From an uncultured Dokdonia sp. (GTDB lineage Bacteria > Bacteroidota > Bacteroidia > Flavobacteriales > Flavobacteriaceae): a DNA stretch of 64,000 nucleotides. This document shows positions 17,665-27,211 of the stretch, one piece after another (the first letter of the stretch is position 1; each line of letters begins with the position of its first letter). A program made the position numbers and the translations under genes. The notes beneath the pieces are model-generated. The model did not search any database. It worked only from the letters and a program-made list of their open reading frames with translations, and had not been told where the DNA came from. The stretch lies in assembly GCF_947496725.1 (NCBI RefSeq), contig NZ_CANMDS010000006.1, positions 124,001-188,000 on the forward strand, written 5' to 3'.

Positions 17665-18643
17665 CTGCCGTTTGCCCTGTAAGCTCAAGGCGAAAAATCT
17701 CTTCTCCCTGTTGTATTGTACAGTATAAACAGTTACTATCATAAACAAACTTATAAGGTTGTGTAGCATCAAACCCTTCTGGCAATTGTGTAATGCCACA
17801 AAAGTCTTGCACTCCACGCTCTGTATATCTTTTTACTAATGCCTTAGTCTTATCACCCTGGACTTCTAAATAAAAGTAAGCTCCGCTACCCGTCCCATCT
17901 AGAAAGGTAGCTCCTTCTGGCACCTCAATACTTATCCCATCTTGATCAAGAACCTCAGGAACCTTTCGGTCAAAGAAGTTTGTGAGGTTTTCTTTTAAGG
18001 CTGTAGATGTGTATGGTTTTATACACCCATTATACACCTCATACACCCCGTCTTGTGATGCACTACGCTCTACATTACCCACGGTGCTGGGAGTAAATTT
18101 CTTATTGCGCTTAAGATATTTTATGATGGAGTTATTATTTGTACTAGCTAGAATCGTGTCTGTCACAAATCTTGCACAGTTACTTCCCACTTTCCCAAAG
18201 GCTTTGTAAGGAATACTCCCTTGCCCTTGGAGATCCATTATATATGAGTGAGCTTTATCATAATCTACCGTATCACATAAGGATGCAACAAGACGACCCT
18301 CCCCGTGTGTTTTTTCTGGATGCGCTTCTAGCCATAATAAAAGCTCATTAAGATTAATTAATTTATGATTTTTTATCTGAGCTTTTACGGGCACAACTAG
18401 CTCTACATCTGTAAGAGCCCCACGCACTCTTCCCTTGCCTGGAGGAGTAATATACCTGCCAAAATCAAAGTACTGAGCCACACCCGTTTCATTTTCTATA
18501 AGAACCAGCGCAGCGTGACCTGCTTTAATATGTGTGCGTGTGCCTAAGCCTACCAGTGGTAATATTTTACACATAAGCTCATCAGACATTTTTACAAAAG
18601 TATCTGGAAAAGCAAGCACTATTATTTTACCTGTATTTTTCAA
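17633..18643 (-). CDS. DUF6695-like protein, possible cysteine-peptidase fold
   Basis: 336 residues, no signal peptide. The N-terminal half has AGHAALVLIENETG, followed after about 120 residues by GSNCARFVTDT. A His near a hydrophobic strand and an N-C motif are seen in NlpC/DUF4105-type thiol hydrolases, so such a fold is possible (inference). The C-terminal half is a beta-rich domain (GSGAYFYLEVQGDKTKALVKRY). It overlaps the upstream NRDE gene by 4 bases (ATGA), so the two form one translational unit. Function unknown. Confidence 0.8.
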   Translation of the reverse strand: MKNTGKIIVLAFPDTFVKMSDELMCKILPLVGLGTRTHIKAGHAALVLIENETGVAQYFDFGRYITPPGKGRVRGALTDVELVVPVKAQIKNHKLINLNELLLWLEAHPEKTHGEGRLVASLCDTVDYDKAHSYIMDLQGQGSIPYKAFGKVGSNCARFVTDTILASTNNNSIIKYLKRNKKFTPSTVGNVERSASQDGVYEVYNGCIKPYTSTALKENLTNFFDRKVPEVLDQDGISIEVPEGATFLDGTGSGAYFYLEVQGDKTKALVKRYTERGVQDFCGITQLPEGFDATQPYKFVYDSNCLYCTIQQGEEIFRLELTGQTAASLMQKVRSA

Positions 18644-19356
18644 ACAGCAACTGTATCAAAGTTAGTAATGTGCACCTCATCCTTTTGTAAATCGCGGTAG
18701 GTCATTATACAATCTTCCTTAGTCTTTTCTACTTGGGTAACACTTACGGTTCCTAGTTTACCGCGATTCATTTTAAGATCTACCTTTTCATCTCCCTCAC
18801 CAGCTGTGGTGTGAAAACTTGATAATTGCTCACTACTCCAATCAGTATTTTGAGCAAATGTTTTAAACCACTTTTTACGCTTCTCCTTCATCTCTGTAGT
18901 ATACAGTGTAGAAGAAGACCATATTTTTGGTAAATCATCTAGTTCGCTTATATGAGCCTTCACTCCATCCCAAACCAGTTCTGTTGCCTTGAGACCAGTG
19001 TTCCAATCTATAGCGATAATGGTAAAGGGCTCAATTCCCTCATAGTCAAAATCATTTATAGAAGTCGTTAAATCATCAGACTTAAGTAGTTCTTTTACCA
19101 CTACGCCTCTACTCATCTTATAATCCTCAACCTTGATATGATTTTCAAACCCTCCATTAAGAAGGCAAATCATTGTATTTTTTTCTGAAACTCCTATCCA
19201 CGATCCTCCGGCTACGGCATCTTTTGGAAACAGCATTTTTACCCCATCTATATCATAAAAGCTAGGCGCAAGTGTGGTTCTTCCATAAGCCTCGTCACGG
19301 TTAGAGGTTAGAATAAAAGTGTTATCTTTTTTAGGTATATAAGTAACTGTGCACAT
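18640..19356 (-). CDS. NRDE family protein (TANGO2-like)
   Basis: 238 residues beginning MCTVTYIPKKDNTFILTSNRDEA. The MC start and the NRDE motif define the TANGO2/NRDE family, an Ntn-hydrolase-like fold in which Cys2 would be the N-terminal nucleophile after Met removal. Further landmarks are GGSWIGVSEKN and CLLNGG. The biochemical role is unsettled; TANGO2 has been linked to haem and lipid handling in eukaryotes. A 9-bp-arm inverted repeat lies 10 bases upstream of the start. Confidence 0.9.
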   Translation of the reverse strand: MCTVTYIPKKDNTFILTSNRDEAYGRTTLAPSFYDIDGVKMLFPKDAVAGGSWIGVSEKNTMICLLNGGFENHIKVEDYKMSRGVVVKELLKSDDLTTSINDFDYEGIEPFTIIAIDWNTGLKATELVWDGVKAHISELDDLPKIWSSSTLYTTEMKEKRKKWFKTFAQNTDWSSEQLSSFHTTAGEGDEKVDLKMNRGKLGTVSVTQVEKTKEDCIMTYRDLQKDEVHITNFDTVAV

Positions 19357-19366
19357 TCTTTATGGG

Positions 19367-19392
19367 TCGTAAGTTCTGTTTGCAACTTACGA
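19367..19392. repeat. Inverted repeat next to NRDE gene start
   Basis: Perfect arms TCGTAAGTT and AACTTACGA separated by 8 nt. It sits 10 bases before the start codon and could be an operator or a leader hairpin. Confidence 0.6.
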
Positions 19393-19508
19393 AAAAGCCT
19401 ACACTTGCGGTTTCGATACCCATTATTTTGTAGTATGACTGTCTACCATTGCCTCACTTACATTAAAATGTGATCTTCACAAATCTAGATGTGATTGTCT
19501 TCTATTTT

Positions 19509-19522
19509 GCTTTCGCGAAAGC
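19509..19522. repeat. Palindromic repeat, 14 bp, intergenic
   Basis: Perfect GCTTTCGCGAAAGC followed by GTAAAAAA, upstream of pruA. Confidence 0.95.
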
Positions 19523-19581
19523 GTAAAAAACCCCAACTGTTACAGTATTGCCAAACCGCTGAGCTATCGCAATAGAATTTG

Positions 19582-19589
19582 TACTTTTG
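19582..19589 (+). promoter_or_regulatory. -7 promoter element (TACTTTTG) of pruA
   Basis: Exact TAnnTTTG, 31 bases before the ATG at 19621. Confidence 0.5.
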
Positions 19590-19620
19590 CACTACCAAAA
19601 AATTAAAACCAAACACCACT

Positions 19621-21252
19621 ATGGGAAAAGGATTTTTTCAAGTTCCAATCGCTGTAAACGAAGAGGTAAAATCGTATGCACCAGGCTCTCCAGAACGCGA
19701 GGCCGTTGCCGCAGCTTATAAAGAGTTATTTAACGCACATACCGAAGTACCTATGTACATAAACGGTAAAGAGGTGCGTACTAAAAATACACAACCTATC
19801 ACGCCACCGCACGATCACAAGAAGGTGGTAGGTGAGTTTCACCTTGCCGAAAAAACACACATTGACCAGGCTATCGCTGGGGCACTTGAGGCTCGCACGG
19901 AGTGGGCAGAGCTTCCTTGGGAGCAACGTGCTGGTATTTTCTTAAAAGCTGCAGAGCTTATCGCAGGGCCATACCGCGCAAAGATTAATGCTGCAACAAT
20001 GATTAACCAGTCTAAAACGATTTACCAAGCAGAGATTGATGCTGCTTGTGAGCTTATAGACTTTTTACGTTTTAACGTGCAGTTTATGACAGATATCTAT
20101 AACGAGCAGCCAGAGTCTACCTCTGGAGCTTGGAATAGACTAGAATATCGCCCGCTAGAAGGATTTATCTATGCAATTACTCCTTTTAACTTTACAGCCA
20201 TCGCGGCAAACCTTCCTGCTGCTTGTGCACTTATGGGTAATGTAGTAGTATGGAAACCTTCAGATAGCCAGATGCTTTCTGCAAAGATTATACTTGACAT
20301 CTTCCGTGAGGCAGGTGTGCCAGATGGTGTGATACAAGTTGTACACGGTGATCCAGTAATGATTACAGATACTGTACTTGCAAGCCCAGATTTTTCTGGA
20401 TTACACTTTACAGGATCTACACACGTATTTAAAGATGTGTGGAAAAAGATAGGAGAAAACATACATAACTATAAAACCTACCCTCGCATTGTAGGTGAGA
20501 CCGGTGGTAAAGATTTTATCGTTGCACACCCTACTGCACCAGCAAAACAAGTGGCAACAGCCATCTCTCGTGGAGCGTTTGAGTTCCAAGGTCAAAAATG
20601 TAGTGCTGCAAGTCGCGGGTACATACCAGCATCTTCTTGGGAAGAAATTAAAGAGCTTGTGATAGAAGACGTAAAGTCTTTTAAAATGGGATCTCCAGAA
20701 GATATGAGCAACTTTATCACTGCTGTGATACACGAAGGATCTTTTGATAAGCTTGCAAAATACATTGACCAGGCAAAAGAAGATGCAAACGCAGAGATTA
20801 TAGTAGGTGGTGGTCACGATAAGAAAAAAGGGTACTTTATAGAGCCTACCGTTATTGTCACTACAGATCCTAACTATACAACAATGCACACAGAGCTTTT
20901 TGGCCCAGTGATGACTATTTATGTATATGAAGATAAAGACTGGAGCGAGATGCTTAAGCTTGTAGACAGCACTAGTGAGTATGCACTTACTGGAGCAATA
21001 CTAGCAACAGATCGTTATGCAATACAAGAAGCTACAAAAGCACTTAAAAATGCCGCTGGTAACTTCTATATAAACGATAAGCCTACGGGAGCTGTTGTAG
21101 GGCAACAACCTTTTGGGGGAGCACGTGCTTCTGGAACAAATGACAAAGCAGGATCTGCTTTAAACCTACTACGTTGGGTAAGCCCACGTATGATTAAGGA
21201 AACATTTGTTACTCCTACAGATTACAGATACCCTTTCTTAGCTAAGAAATAG
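19621..21252 (+). CDS. pruA: L-glutamate gamma-semialdehyde (P5C) dehydrogenase
   Basis: Oxidises glutamate-5-semialdehyde to glutamate with NAD+, the second step of proline degradation. 543 residues of the ALDH4 type. Catalytic C327 lies in FEFQGQKCSAASRG and the general base E293 in VGETGGKD; the cofactor-binding segment is ITPFNFTAIAANLPAACALMGN with WKPS. The start at 19621 gives the family N terminus MGKGFFQVPIAVNEEV; an upstream in-frame ATG at 19579 lies across the promoter element. No proline dehydrogenase gene is next to it. Confidence 0.96.
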   Translation: MGKGFFQVPIAVNEEVKSYAPGSPEREAVAAAYKELFNAHTEVPMYINGKEVRTKNTQPITPPHDHKKVVGEFHLAEKTHIDQAIAGALEARTEWAELPWEQRAGIFLKAAELIAGPYRAKINAATMINQSKTIYQAEIDAACELIDFLRFNVQFMTDIYNEQPESTSGAWNRLEYRPLEGFIYAITPFNFTAIAANLPAACALMGNVVVWKPSDSQMLSAKIILDIFREAGVPDGVIQVVHGDPVMITDTVLASPDFSGLHFTGSTHVFKDVWKKIGENIHNYKTYPRIVGETGGKDFIVAHPTAPAKQVATAISRGAFEFQGQKCSAASRGYIPASSWEEIKELVIEDVKSFKMGSPEDMSNFITAVIHEGSFDKLAKYIDQAKEDANAEIIVGGGHDKKKGYFIEPTVIVTTDPNYTTMHTELFGPVMTIYVYEDKDWSEMLKLVDSTSEYALTGAILATDRYAIQEATKALKNAAGNFYINDKPTGAVVGQQPFGGARASGTNDKAGSALNLLRWVSPRMIKETFVTPTDYRYPFLAKK

Positions 21253-21294
21253 GTTACCTTTTTTCGTCTTTGAGACGAGGTATATAATATGCAG

Positions 21295-21326
21295 CAGGCT
21301 TTCTTTTATAGAGAGCCTGTTTTTTA
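21295..21326 (+). terminator. Terminator of pruA
   Basis: Stem CAGGCTTTCT / AGAGAGCCTG with one mismatch, 5-nt loop, then a run of T. It lies 43 bases after the stop. Confidence 0.85.
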
Positions 21327-21329
21327 TTG

Positions 21330-21345
21330 CGCTTTCGCGAAAGCG
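21330..21345. repeat. Palindromic repeat, 16 bp, intergenic
   Basis: Perfect CGCTTTCGCGAAAGCG directly after the pruA terminator. Confidence 0.95.
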
Positions 21346-21467
21346 GAATTACAGAATTTGGCGCTAGAGGATTTTTTACTCATTAAAAAGGCCACTTCAC
21401 TCATTCCAGATTTAAAAAAATATAGAGGGCTAGTATGTTTGTCGAGCAATCAAAAACACTAAGAGTT

Positions 21468-22136
21468 ATGAGAACCGTTATCGCACTTCTATTCACACTA
21501 ATACCTATATTAAATATAATTGCCCAAGTAAAAATTGCTGGAACTATTTATGGTGATGAAACACCTCTAGCATTTGCCACGGTTACAATTAAAGGATCCG
21601 AGAAAGGAAGTATTACAGACGAGAACGGCCATTTTACATTAAGTGCAGAGACAAATGATATTTTATTAATCTCTCACGTGGGTTTTAATGCCAGAGAAAT
21701 TAAAGTCACCCACTCAAACACTTTGAACATTAAGTTAGATAATAACAATCTGGAAGAAGTTATAGTTTATGCGCAAAATATAAAGACCGAACAAAAAGTG
21801 ATTGGTGGTTGTAAATTTCACTCAATTGCTAGATGTATTGCAAAAGCCATTGGTGTTAGAATTGATAACGAGCGAAACGTACAACCTGAAAAAATTAGAG
21901 CTGCTTTTCCAAACCCTACATCTAGCGGATATTTCGACATCTTACTTAATGAGACCTTTCACAAAGTTTCAGTTACAATATCATCTATGACCGGCCAAAT
22001 TATAGGCTCTAAGACTACATATGATATTAATCAATTAAATAACCTTGATATTTCGCCCTATGCTCCTGGAGTTTATGTTGTAAATATCATTGCAGATGGT
22101 AAACCTCTTAAACCACTTAAAGTTATAAAATCGTAA
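21468..22136 (+). CDS. CarboxypepD_reg-like protein with T9SS sorting domain
   Basis: 222 residues from the chosen start (MRTVIALLFTLIPILNIIAQ, a signal peptide); an in-frame ATG 33 bases upstream is possible. Residues about 22-100 form a carboxypeptidase-regulatory-like beta-sandwich (ITDENGHFTLS, LLISHVGFNAREI). A short linker with two cysteines follows, and the C-terminal 80 residues look like a type A T9SS sorting domain (AAFPNPTSSGYFDI, ISSMTGQIIG, ISPYAPGVYVVNI). So it is probably secreted through T9SS and attached to the surface. Function unknown. Confidence 0.8.
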   Translation: MRTVIALLFTLIPILNIIAQVKIAGTIYGDETPLAFATVTIKGSEKGSITDENGHFTLSAETNDILLISHVGFNAREIKVTHSNTLNIKLDNNNLEEVIVYAQNIKTEQKVIGGCKFHSIARCIAKAIGVRIDNERNVQPEKIRAAFPNPTSSGYFDILLNETFHKVSVTISSMTGQIIGSKTTYDINQLNNLDISPYAPGVYVVNIIADGKPLKPLKVIKS

Positions 22137-22158
22137 TACCATATTAGAGAATACCTAA

Positions 22159-22542
22159 CTATCCCGCAAGTCTACACGCACCATATACCTCTGGGATTCC
22201 CATAAGGCGTACCTCGCGCAAGCTATTACCATAACGCTCCACTCTCATAGGTATTAACCATATTGCATACCCAAAAATCACTACCCACAATGCAACAGCT
22301 ATAAAAAAAGATGCAATAGGGTCTACTAGGTAACACAGATACTGAACGCCTGTTACAGCAGTTGCTGCCTTTATCACATACCTAGCCCATAGCTTGACTG
22401 CGTATGCTCTTACCTTATGTTCTTTTCTGGTTTTTGGCAATTCCATACCGAAATGCGTAAGCAAGCCATATGCAAAAGGTCTATGTGCAGTTGCGGCCAC
22501 ACTTATGCTACCTAATAGCGTTAAAAAATGTAGTATCTCCAT
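22159..22542 (-). CDS. Small membrane protein downstream of metF
   Basis: 127 residues with a hydrophobic N terminus and two or three helices (MEILHFLTLLGSISVAATA, VTGVQYLCYLV, FFIAVALWVVIFGYAIW). No family recognised. It starts 11 bases after the metF stop and may be the last gene of the methionine operon, but nothing in the sequence points to methionine metabolism. It converges on the T9SS-sorted protein gene. Confidence 0.6.
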   Translation of the reverse strand: MEILHFLTLLGSISVAATAHRPFAYGLLTHFGMELPKTRKEHKVRAYAVKLWARYVIKAATAVTGVQYLCYLVDPIASFFIAVALWVVIFGYAIWLIPMRVERYGNSLREVRLMGIPEVYGACRLAG

Positions 22543-22553
22543 TAGATTAATTT

Positions 22554-23519
22554 TTAAAAAACAGCCGCTGCTATCTGTCTAATATTATCACTTTTACCCA
22601 TTGAGTAATAATGAAGTACAGGCACTCCAGCAGCTTGCAACTCCTTGCTCTGCTGTATGCACCACTCTATCCCTATCTGGCGTATGGCAGCAGTATCTTT
22701 GGCTTTTACAACTTCCATTACTAGTGCATCTGGCACGTCTACGCTAAAGCGTTGCGGAATTAAATTGAGTTGCTTCTTTGTCGCCAGCGGCTTGAGTCCT
22801 GGTATAATAGGTTTTGTGATACCCGCGGCTCTACATTTTTCTACAAAGTCGAAGTATTTCTGATTGTCAAAAAACATTTGGGTCACCACATAACAGGCAC
22901 CAGCTTCTAGCTTTTTCTTTAAAAAATGAATGTCACTTTCAAGACTGGGCGCTTCCAAGTGTTTCTCTGGATATCCCGCCACACCTATGCAAAAGTCTGT
23001 TTTGGCGCTATTCTGCAAATCTTCATCTAGGTAGGTGCCGTTGTTCAAATCAATAATTTGCTCTACAAGGTCTTGCGCATAGATATTTCCGTTTTTATTG
23101 GGCTTGTAGTAAGTCTCACTCTTTACCGCATCACCACGTAAGGCCATCACATTCTCAATACCTAGAAAATCCATATCTATCAAAAAATTCTCAGTGTCTT
23201 CTTTTGAAAAACCTCCGCATAACACGTGTGGTACTGCATCTACTTGATAGCGGTTTTGTATCGCAGCACAAATACCCACGGTACCAGGTCGCTTGCGCAC
23301 CACCTTTTTCTCTAGCAATCCATCCTCACGCTCCTTATAAATGTATTCCTCACGGTGATAAGTTACATCTATAAAAGGCGGTTTAAATTCCATAAGCGGA
23401 TCTATATTATCAAAAATGGTATTGATATTTTGCCCTTTAAGAGGCGGCAAGATTTCAAAAGAAAAATCGGTTCTCTTCGCTGCTATTGCTTTTGCTATGT
23501 GATCTCTTACTTTTGTCAT
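22554..23519 (-). CDS. metF: Methylenetetrahydrofolate reductase
   Basis: Reduces 5,10-methylene-THF to 5-methyl-THF, the methyl donor for MetH. 321 residues, FAD-binding TIM barrel. Seen: FSFEILPPLKG near the N terminus, DVTYHRE, the FAD/folate segment NVMALRGD, and YVVTQMFFDNQKYFDFVEKCR. The start lies 4 bases after the metH stop, so it belongs to the same transcript. Regulation is presumably through the S-box riboswitch at the head of the cluster, unless internal promoters exist. Confidence 0.96.
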   Translation of the reverse strand: MTKVRDHIAKAIAAKRTDFSFEILPPLKGQNINTIFDNIDPLMEFKPPFIDVTYHREEYIYKEREDGLLEKKVVRKRPGTVGICAAIQNRYQVDAVPHVLCGGFSKEDTENFLIDMDFLGIENVMALRGDAVKSETYYKPNKNGNIYAQDLVEQIIDLNNGTYLDEDLQNSAKTDFCIGVAGYPEKHLEAPSLESDIHFLKKKLEAGACYVVTQMFFDNQKYFDFVEKCRAAGITKPIIPGLKPLATKKQLNLIPQRFSVDVPDALVMEVVKAKDTAAIRQIGIEWCIQQSKELQAAGVPVLHYYSMGKSDNIRQIAAAVF

Positions 23520-23522
23520 AAT

Positions 23523-26213
23523 CTACTCTGCTATATTTGGGGTGAGCCATTTTTCCGCTTTCGCGAAAGCAATATTTTTGCGGCTCGCATAGTCCTTTAC
23601 TTGATCTTCTTTTATTTTTCCTAGTCCGAAATACCTCGCCTCAGGGTGCCCAAAATAATAACCACTCACACTTGCCGCAGGCCACATCGCCAAACTTTCG
23701 GTAAGTGAAACACCTATTGACTCTTCCACGCCAAGCAACTTCCAGATAGTCTCTTTTTCCAAATGATCTGGACAAGCGGGATAACCTGGCGCTGGACGTA
23801 TACCTTGATATTTTTCTTTTATTAAATCTGTATTAGCTAGTGCTTCTCTGGTGGCATATCCCCAGTGTTTTGTGCGTACCTCCTTGTGTAGATATTCGGC
23901 AAAGGCTTCTGCGAGCCTATCTGCAAGTGCTTTAATCATTATAGCGCTGTAATCATCTAGCGCATCTTCAAACTCTCTTGCCTTTCTAGCTGTTCCAAAT
24001 CCTGCTGTAACACAAAAAGCACCCATATAATCTTGCAATCCACTATCGAGCGAAGCAATAAAATCTGACAGCGCGATATTGGGCTTGCCTACCGCCTTTT
24101 TTGATTGTTGCCTGAGCGTTCTAAACACCACCGCATCTTCACCCTGCTCTTGACTTAGAATTATATCATCTTGGTTATTTGCATTTGCTTTAAAAAGTCC
24201 AAAAGTCGCTTTGGCAGTGAGCCATTTTTCGGCAATGATTTGTTTGAGCATTTTTTGTGCATCGTCAAATAGTTCGCTGGCTTGTGTTCCTACCACCTCA
24301 TCTGTCAAAATCTCTGGGTACCTACCGTGCAAATCCCAACTCCTGAAAAATGGACTCCAATCTATATAAGGCATCAGTTCGTTGAGATCTAAATGTTCAA
24401 TCACCTGTACACCTAGTTCTTTTGGAGGGACAATATCTTCGGCTTTAAAATCTATTTTTAATTTATTTGCTCTCGCCTGCTCAATCGTCAAGTATTCCTT
24501 AATGCGTTGTCTTGAGTTAAAATTTTCGCGAAAGCGGGCATATTCCTCCTTCAGTTTATTTTTAAAAAGAACACTTGTTTCTTTCTGTAACAAATCACCC
24601 ACAATAGTCACCGCCCTGCTGGCATCGTTTACGTGCACAACAGCACTCTCATAATGCGTGTCAATTTTTACAGCGGTGTGTGCCTTGCTTGTGGTCGCAC
24701 CACCTATCAAAACTGGGATTTTGATATCTTGTCTTGCTAGCTCTTTGGCTAGATAAACCATCTCATCAAGGCTAGGTGTAATCAAACCACTTAGACCTAT
24801 GATGTCTGCATTTTCGGCAAGGGCGGTGGCTATGATTTTTTCTGGTGGCACCATCACACCTAAGTCTATAATCTCATAATTATTGCAAGCTAGCACAACG
24901 CTCACGATGTTTTTACCTATGTCGTGCACATCTCCTTTTACGGTCGCCATTACAATTTTACCCGCACTCTGACTCGTAGCTTGGGTACCGTTTCTCAGCT
25001 TCTCTTCTTCTATGTAGGGCAATAAATAAGCAACGGCTTTTTTCATCACTCTGGCAGATTTTACCACTTGAGGTAAAAACATCTTCCCACTCCCAAAAAG
25101 GTCTCCCACCACATTCATACCCGTCATTAAGTGACCTTCTATCACTTTGATAGGAGCATCTACAGCTTGTCTAGCCTCTTCTACATCTTGCAGAATATAA
25201 GCATCTATTCCTTTTACTAGTGCTCTGGTGATACGGCTCTGCACATCCTCTGTTCGCCAGGCTTCGGTTTCTTTTTGTGTAGACTCTTTTTGACCTACGG
25301 TCTCTGCAAATGTGAGCAAGCGCTCTGTTGCATCATCTCTTCTATTGAGTATTACATCTTCGACACGCTCTAGTAAATCTGCTGGAATATCATCATACAC
25401 CTCCAGCAAGGCGGGATTAACGATACCCATATTCATCCCTGCATCGATAGCGTGATACAAAAACACCGAGTGCATCGCCTCGCGCACGGCATTATTCCCT
25501 CTAAAACTGAAAGACACATTACTTACACCACCACTCACACTACAATGAGGTAAATTATTTTTTACCCATCGCGTGCTCTCTATAAAGTCTAATGCATTGC
25601 GTTTATGCTCATCCATACCCGTCGCCACAGGAAAAATATTGAGATCAAAAATGATGTCTTCTGCCGGGAAGTTTACCTCATTAATTAAAATCTCGTAGCT
25701 GCGCTTTGCAATCTCAATGCGACGCTCATAAGTATCTGCCTGACCTACTTCGTCAAAAGCCATTACAATCACAGCGGCACCATAACGTTTGATAGCCTTT
25801 GCTTGCTGTATAAAAATGGATGCTCCTTCTTTTAAAGAAATAGAGTTTACAACACATTTACCTTGTACTACCTGCAAGCCAGCTTCTATAATCTCCCATT
25901 TTGAGCTATCTATCATAATGGGCACTCTCGCGATATCTGGCTCTGCAATCACAAGATTTAAAAAGGTCACCATTGCCTCCTTACCATCTATGAGACCGTC
26001 ATCCATATTAATATCAATGATCTGTGCGCCGTTTTCTACTTGATCTCTTGCAACAGATAGTGCTTCTTCAAATTGTCGCTCTTTTATGAGTCTCAAAAAC
26101 TTTCTTGATCCCGCAACATTAGTACGTTCTCCTACATTTATAAAATTACTTTCTGGCGTAATCACTAGAGGCTCAAGACCAGAAAGTCGCATATATCTAG
26201 GAGTCACATTCAT
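23523..26213 (-). CDS. metH: Cobalamin-dependent methionine synthase, folate/B12/activation part
   Basis: 896 residues holding the C-terminal three-quarters of MetH: the pterin-binding domain (about 18-275, [16 protein letters not shown]), the four-helix cap (about 310-405), the cobalamin domain with H430 in GDVHDIGKN as the lower axial ligand, and the activation domain (about 560-890) with [12 protein letters not shown] at 806-817. The homocysteine domain is a separate gene that overlaps it by one base. Two palindrome-family copies are in frame, encoding ARFREN (559-564) and AFAKA (882-886). Confidence 0.96.
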   Translation of the reverse strand: MNVTPRYMRLSGLEPLVITPESNFINVGERTNVAGSRKFLRLIKERQFEEALSVARDQVENGAQIIDINMDDGLIDGKEAMVTFLNLVIAEPDIARVPIMIDSSKWEIIEAGLQVVQGKCVVNSISLKEGASIFIQQAKAIKRYGAAVIVMAFDEVGQADTYERRIEIAKRSYEILINEVNFPAEDIIFDLNIFPVATGMDEHKRNALDFIESTRWVKNNLPHCSVSGGVSNVSFSFRGNNAVREAMHSVFLYHAIDAGMNMGIVNPALLEVYDDIPADLLERVEDVILNRRDDATERLLTFAETVGQKESTQKETEAWRTEDVQSRITRALVKGIDAYILQDVEEARQAVDAPIKVIEGHLMTGMNVVGDLFGSGKMFLPQVVKSARVMKKAVAYLLPYIEEEKLRNGTQATSQSAGKIVMATVKGDVHDIGKNIVSVVLACNNYEIIDLGVMVPPEKIIATALAENADIIGLSGLITPSLDEMVYLAKELARQDIKIPVLIGGATTSKAHTAVKIDTHYESAVVHVNDASRAVTIVGDLLQKETSVLFKNKLKEEYARFRENFNSRQRIKEYLTIEQARANKLKIDFKAEDIVPPKELGVQVIEHLDLNELMPYIDWSPFFRSWDLHGRYPEILTDEVVGTQASELFDDAQKMLKQIIAEKWLTAKATFGLFKANANNQDDIILSQEQGEDAVVFRTLRQQSKKAVGKPNIALSDFIASLDSGLQDYMGAFCVTAGFGTARKAREFEDALDDYSAIMIKALADRLAEAFAEYLHKEVRTKHWGYATREALANTDLIKEKYQGIRPAPGYPACPDHLEKETIWKLLGVEESIGVSLTESLAMWPAASVSGYYFGHPEARYFGLGKIKEDQVKDYASRKNIAFAKAEKWLTPNIAE
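23557..23570. repeat. Palindromic repeat, 14 bp, inside metH
   Basis: Perfect GCTTTCGCGAAAGC, read as AFAKA near the C terminus. A degenerate copy with a TTTCGCGAAA core lies at 24524-24533 in the same gene. Confidence 0.95.
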
Positions 26214-27211
26214 TATAGCTTACATTTTCTAGGGGTTACATTTGCTACCAGTTGAGCAATGGCTTTAATGTGTGCAGGTGTGGTGCCACAGCAGCCACCC
26301 ACAATATTTACAAGGTTTTTATCGATATATTTTTTAATCTGTGTTGCCATTTGCTCTGGTGTTTCATCATACTCACCAAAAGCATTAGGCAATCCCGCAT
26401 TAGGATGTGCAGAAATACCCACTTCTGTTTTACTTGCTATGGCTTCTAGATGTGGCTGCAGCTGACTAGCGCCTAGCGCACAGTTAAAACCAACAGACAA
26501 CAGCTGAATATGAGATACTGAAATTAAAAATGCCTCTGCCGTTTGCCCAGAAAGCGTTCTACCAGAAGCGTCTGTTATAGTACCCGAAATCATTACTGGC
26601 GTGTCTATTGCTCGCTCCTCTTTTACCTGATCTATCGCAAAAAGCGCAGCCTTTGCATTGAGCGTGTCAAACACAGTTTCTACCAGCAGCAAATCCACAC
26701 CACCGTCTAGCAAGGCTTCTACTTGCTGCTTATAAGCAACTCTAAGTTCTTCAAAACTCACGGCACGATACCCCGGGTCATTTACATCTGGCGACATACT
26801 CGCTGTCTTATTTGTAGGACCTATGCTTCCTGCTACAAATCGTGGTTTGTGAGGTTCTTTTGTGGTTATGGATTGAGCGACATCTTTGGCAATTTTCGCG
26901 GAAGCGTAATTTAAATCATACACATACTCCTCCATCTCATAATCTGCCATTGCGATGGTGGTACTCGAGAAGGTGTTAGTCTCCACAATATCTGCTCCAG
27001 CCTCAAAATATTTACGGTGCACCTCTGCAATTGCGGCAGGCTGCGTGAGTGACAGTAAATCATTATTACCTTTTACAGACCGATGAAAATCTTTAAAGCG
27101 CTCTCCTCTAAAATCTTCTTCACTAAAATTATATGCCTGTAGCATCGTACCCATCGCACCATCTAGCACGAGGATTCGTTCTTTCAAGTTCATTTTTAAT
27201 TGTGCTGCCAT
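26213..27211 (-). CDS. Homocysteine S-methyltransferase domain protein (split MetH N-terminal part)
   Basis: 332 residues, the zinc-dependent homocysteine-binding module of methionine synthase. The barrel starts [17 protein letters not shown]. Zinc ligands are the cysteine of VGFNCALG and the pair in [11 protein letters not shown]. It has no folate or cobalamin domain; these are supplied by the next gene, with which it shares one base (TAATG type overlap). A degenerate palindrome copy (26893-26909) is read as YASAK. Confidence 0.94.
   Translation of the reverse strand: MAAQLKMNLKERILVLDGAMGTMLQAYNFSEEDFRGERFKDFHRSVKGNNDLLSLTQPAAIAEVHRKYFEAGADIVETNTFSSTTIAMADYEMEEYVYDLNYASAKIAKDVAQSITTKEPHKPRFVAGSIGPTNKTASMSPDVNDPGYRAVSFEELRVAYKQQVEALLDGGVDLLLVETVFDTLNAKAALFAIDQVKEERAIDTPVMISGTITDASGRTLSGQTAEAFLISVSHIQLLSVGFNCALGASQLQPHLEAIASKTEVGISAHPNAGLPNAFGEYDETPEQMATQIKKYIDKNLVNIVGGCCGTTPAHIKAIAQLVANVTPRKCKL

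Noticed and set aside
20401-20889. 162-residue open frame antisense to pruA
   Set aside because: Lies fully within a well-supported gene on the other strand, with cysteine- and phenylalanine-rich composition typical of shadow frames.
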